Source: Pseudomonadota bacterium
GTDB lineage: Bacteria; Myxococcota_A; Polyangia; Haliangiales; Haliangiaceae
Reading direction: 5' to 3'
Assembly (NCBI GenBank): GCA_022360315.1
Contig: JAKSDA010000298.1
Location: 42,171 to 106,170, forward strand
Length of the DNA stretch: 64,000 nt
This document shows, one piece after another, positions 62,067 to 64,000 of the stretch (position 1 is the first letter of the stretch; the number at the start of each line of letters is the position of its first letter). The position numbers were made by a program, and so were the translations under genes. The notes beneath the pieces are model-generated. The model saw nothing but the letters and a program-made list of their open reading frames with translations. It made no database searches and was not told where the DNA came from.

Positions 62067-64000
62067 ATGAACGGCGAGCGCCAATTCGGGCCGTATCGCC
62101 TGATCAGGCAAATCGCTGTCGGCGGGATGGCCGAGATCCATCTGGCCAAAACCCGCGGCATCGCCGGGTTCGAGAAATACGTCGCCCTGAAGATGATCCA
62201 CCCCAACTTCTCGTCCGATGACCAGTTCATCGAGATGCTCATCGACGAGGCCAAGATCTCGGTCCAGCTGCAGCACGCGAACATCGCACAGACGTTCGAC
62301 CTCGGCTGTGTCGGCGATCGGTACTACATCACGATGGAGTATGTAGACGGCGCCGACCTGTACAAGCTGCTCAAGCAGGCGTCGGAAAAGAATATCGTAA
62401 TGCCGGTGGACGTGGCGGCGTTTGTCGCCAAAGAGATCGCCAACGGACTCGATTACGCACACAGGAAGCGCGACGAGTACGGCAGAGCCATGGGCATCGT
62501 GCACCGCGATATATCGCCGCAAAACGTGCTCATCTCGCATTCCGGGGAGGTTAAGCTGGTCGATTTTGGCATCGCCAAGGCGACCATGAAAGCCCGGCAA
62601 ACGGCGGTCGGTGTCATCAAGGGCAAGTACTACTACATGTCCCCCGAGCAGGCCTGGGGCGATCCGGTCGACCTCCGTACCGACATCTTCTCGGCCGGAA
62701 TTTTGCTCTACGAGTCGCTCACAGGGCAGATGCTGTATCTCGAAGAGGATCTGCACCGCTTGCTCCAAATGGTCCGCTCGGCAAATATCGCGCGGCCCAC
62801 ATCCCTGCGCCGGGATATACCGCCCCAACTCGAGCACATCGTGATGAACGCTCTCAGGAAGGAGCGTGACGATCGCTATCAGAGCGCCGCCGATCTGAGC
62901 ACCGACCTCGAGCGTTTCCTGCACACATATTCGCCTGTATTCACCCCGGCCAAGATCGCCGAGTACTTTCACAGCGTGCTTGAAGATCAAGCTCCACTCC
63001 CCGCAATCGCGGTCCAACAACCCCAGGATGACAACGAGCCCAGCATGGTGACCATGCGGCTCGATACCAGCGAGCTCCTCCGCGAACGCGACGAGTTTTC
63101 CGACGAGAACAGCGTCATCTTCCAGATCGATGAGCTGCGAAAGGACGCCGAAGTCGGCCAGGCCAAGCCGGCAAAACCGCCTCGCTCGTCGCGCGATTCG
63201 ACCCGCAAACTGCCGTCGCACCAACATGCTCGGCCGCGCGAAGAGGTCATGGACAACATCGAAGAGCAAACCATGATCTCGGCTCCACCGGGATTCGGAG
63301 GGGCCGAAGACCGCGGGGCCGGAGACGAGGATGCCACCTTTAATCTGCCCCACACCCCGCGGGTTTCGCCGAGCGACTTTCCAGAGGATGGGGACTTTGA
63401 GCCGACGTTGGTGGGCACGCAATTCGATCAAACGGCCGGGCCGGACTCTCAAACGGCCGACCCGGCCTCTGTAGGCCTGGCCGGCGGCGAGGTCGACGAA
63501 GACGGACCCACTCTGCGCCGGGATCGCCCGCAGGAACTGGACAGCTTGCTCGCCCGGCATGGCGCAAATCGCAAGCCGCCGCCTCCACCGCCCCGCAAGG
63601 CCGGCACCAAGAAGCGAGGGCCAGTTCATCCGGCCCTCGGCGCCAAGAATCCACAGCCAGCGGTCAGCGCCCTGAATCCACCGCGACGGTCGCGCAAAAC
63701 GCCGCCCAATGTTCCGGACAAGGGCGGGCCCTCGGTCCTATCTGCCCTGGTTGGCCCATCAGATGCCATTGCCCCGGTGCAGCGAGACAGACCGCAACCA
63801 ACTCCGCCGTCGGTCCCGCAGCAGGCCGCACCGGGGGCGGGTCCGCACCACCCCGCACCGGGGTCGGGTCCGCACCACCCCGCACCGGGGTCGGGTCCGC
63901 ACCACCCTGCACCGGGGTCGGGTCCGCACCACCCTGCACCGGGGTCGGGTCCGCACCACCCCGCTCCGGGGTCGGGTCCGCATCCAATGGCTGGTGGGCA
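62067..64000 (+). CDS. Ser/Thr protein kinase with long disordered tail (cut by window edge)
   Basis: From ATG 62067 the frame is open for 644 codons to the edge. The kinase domain (about 8-275) has GGMAEIHLAK (Gly loop), VALKMIHP (Lys), MGIVHRDISPQNVL (catalytic loop), LVDFGIAK (DFG) and YYMSPEQAWGDP (APE region). HRDISPQN is typical of myxobacterial Pkn kinases. The tail is Pro/Asp-rich with an HHPAPGSGP tandem repeat at its end. An output domain may lie beyond the edge. It probably forms an operon with the GHKL ATPase gene. Confidence 0.93.
   Translation, partial: MNGERQFGPYRLIRQIAVGGMAEIHLAKTRGIAGFEKYVALKMIHPNFSSDDQFIEMLIDEAKISVQLQHANIAQTFDLGCVGDRYYITMEYVDGADLYKLLKQASEKNIVMPVDVAAFVAKEIANGLDYAHRKRDEYGRAMGIVHRDISPQNVLISHSGEVKLVDFGIAKATMKARQTAVGVIKGKYYYMSPEQAWGDPVDLRTDIFSAGILLYESLTGQMLYLEEDLHRLLQMVRSANIARPTSLRRDIPPQLEHIVMNALRKERDDRYQSAADLSTDLERFLHTYSPVFTPAKIAEYFHSVLEDQAPLPAIAVQQPQDDNEPSMVTMRLDTSELLRERDEFSDENSVIFQIDELRKDAEVGQAKPAKPPRSSRDSTRKLPSHQHARPREEVMDNIEEQTMISAPPGFGGAEDRGAGDEDATFNLPHTPRVSPSDFPEDGDFEPTLVGTQFDQTAGPDSQTADPASVGLAGGEVDEDGPTLRRDRPQELDSLLARHGANRKPPPPPPRKAGTKKRGPVHPALGAKNPQPAVSALNPPRRSRKTPPNVPDKGGPSVLSALVGPSDAIAPVQRDRPQPTPPSVPQQAAPGAGPHHPAPGSGPHHPAPGSGPHHPAPGSGPHHPAPGSGPHHPAPGSGPHPMAGG
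63826..63980. repeat. 27-base tandem repeat in the kinase tail
   Basis: About five and a half copies of a 27-base unit encode GPHHPAPGS. The copies differ at only a few positions (one has Ala for Ser), so expansion is recent. The repeat starts after the Gln/Pro-rich stretch and runs almost to the window edge. Confidence 0.85.

Overview
The window reads as a chromosome segment of a GC-rich deltaproteobacterium-like organism, most likely in Myxococcota. Support for this comes from a lipoprotein carrying the Myxococcus cysteine-rich repeat (45869-46666), a myxobacterial-style Ser/Thr protein kinase with a long disordered tail (62067 to the right edge), an NtrC-type regulator, Tat genes and very large multidomain proteins. 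No plasmid, phage structural gene or insertion sequence was seen.

Left part (1-8676): an Mrp-type Na+/H+ antiporter operon on the minus strand (mnhA, B, C and the start of D), then a ribosome-hibernation-like factor, the activator nhaR, an amino-acid permease fused to a PTS EIIA-like domain, and an M20 peptidase-like lipoprotein that has lost metal ligands. From 8677 to 12879 lies a convergent two-component pair (histidine kinase and sigma-54 NtrC-type regulator). Palindromes of the form CGGACA-NN-TGTCCG sit in front of both genes, and a near-consensus sigma-54 promoter lies just beyond the regulator's set. From 12880 to 21750 are housekeeping and envelope genes: a PHP phosphatase, tatB-tatC, a methyltransferase, a WbpD-like acetyltransferase, a purine permease, a sarcosine-oxidase-like flavoenzyme and ffh.

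From 21842 to 30336 is a three-gene unit: an NfeD/YqiJ-like membrane protein with an Asp-rich repeat, a YqiK-type flotillin and an 1817-residue AAA+ ATPase. It is followed by a SNF2 helicase with a membrane-anchored partner, a divergent patatin-like lipase, 4-alpha-glucanotransferase and a sirtuin.

From 39801 to 42956, all on the minus strand, lies an array of 21 tRNA or tRNA-like genes covering 12 amino acids, interrupted by an HNH endonuclease gene. Several tRNAs have shrunken D-arms, two have C33 instead of U33, one is a chimera with two T-arms and one lacks a normal T-arm. Immediately upstream are two homologous hairpin-plus-terminator elements, so transcription of the array probably depends on terminator read-through. 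About 2 kb of sparse sequence follows, holding a DUF2389/TIGR02450 gene.

From 46872 to 60267 is the most notable locus: a tightly packed five-gene operon with a retron-type reverse transcriptase (NAxxH, YADD and ITG motifs), a winged-helix/SWIM-like protein with mutated zinc ligands, a 2243-residue beta-propeller plus HEAT-repeat protein, a 938-residue helical-repeat protein and a small WGR-domain protein. It resembles what I recall as a type XIII retron, enlarged by extra subunits, and no msr-msd RNA could be found by eye. The window ends with a receiver protein, a GHKL ATPase protein and the Ser/Thr kinase.
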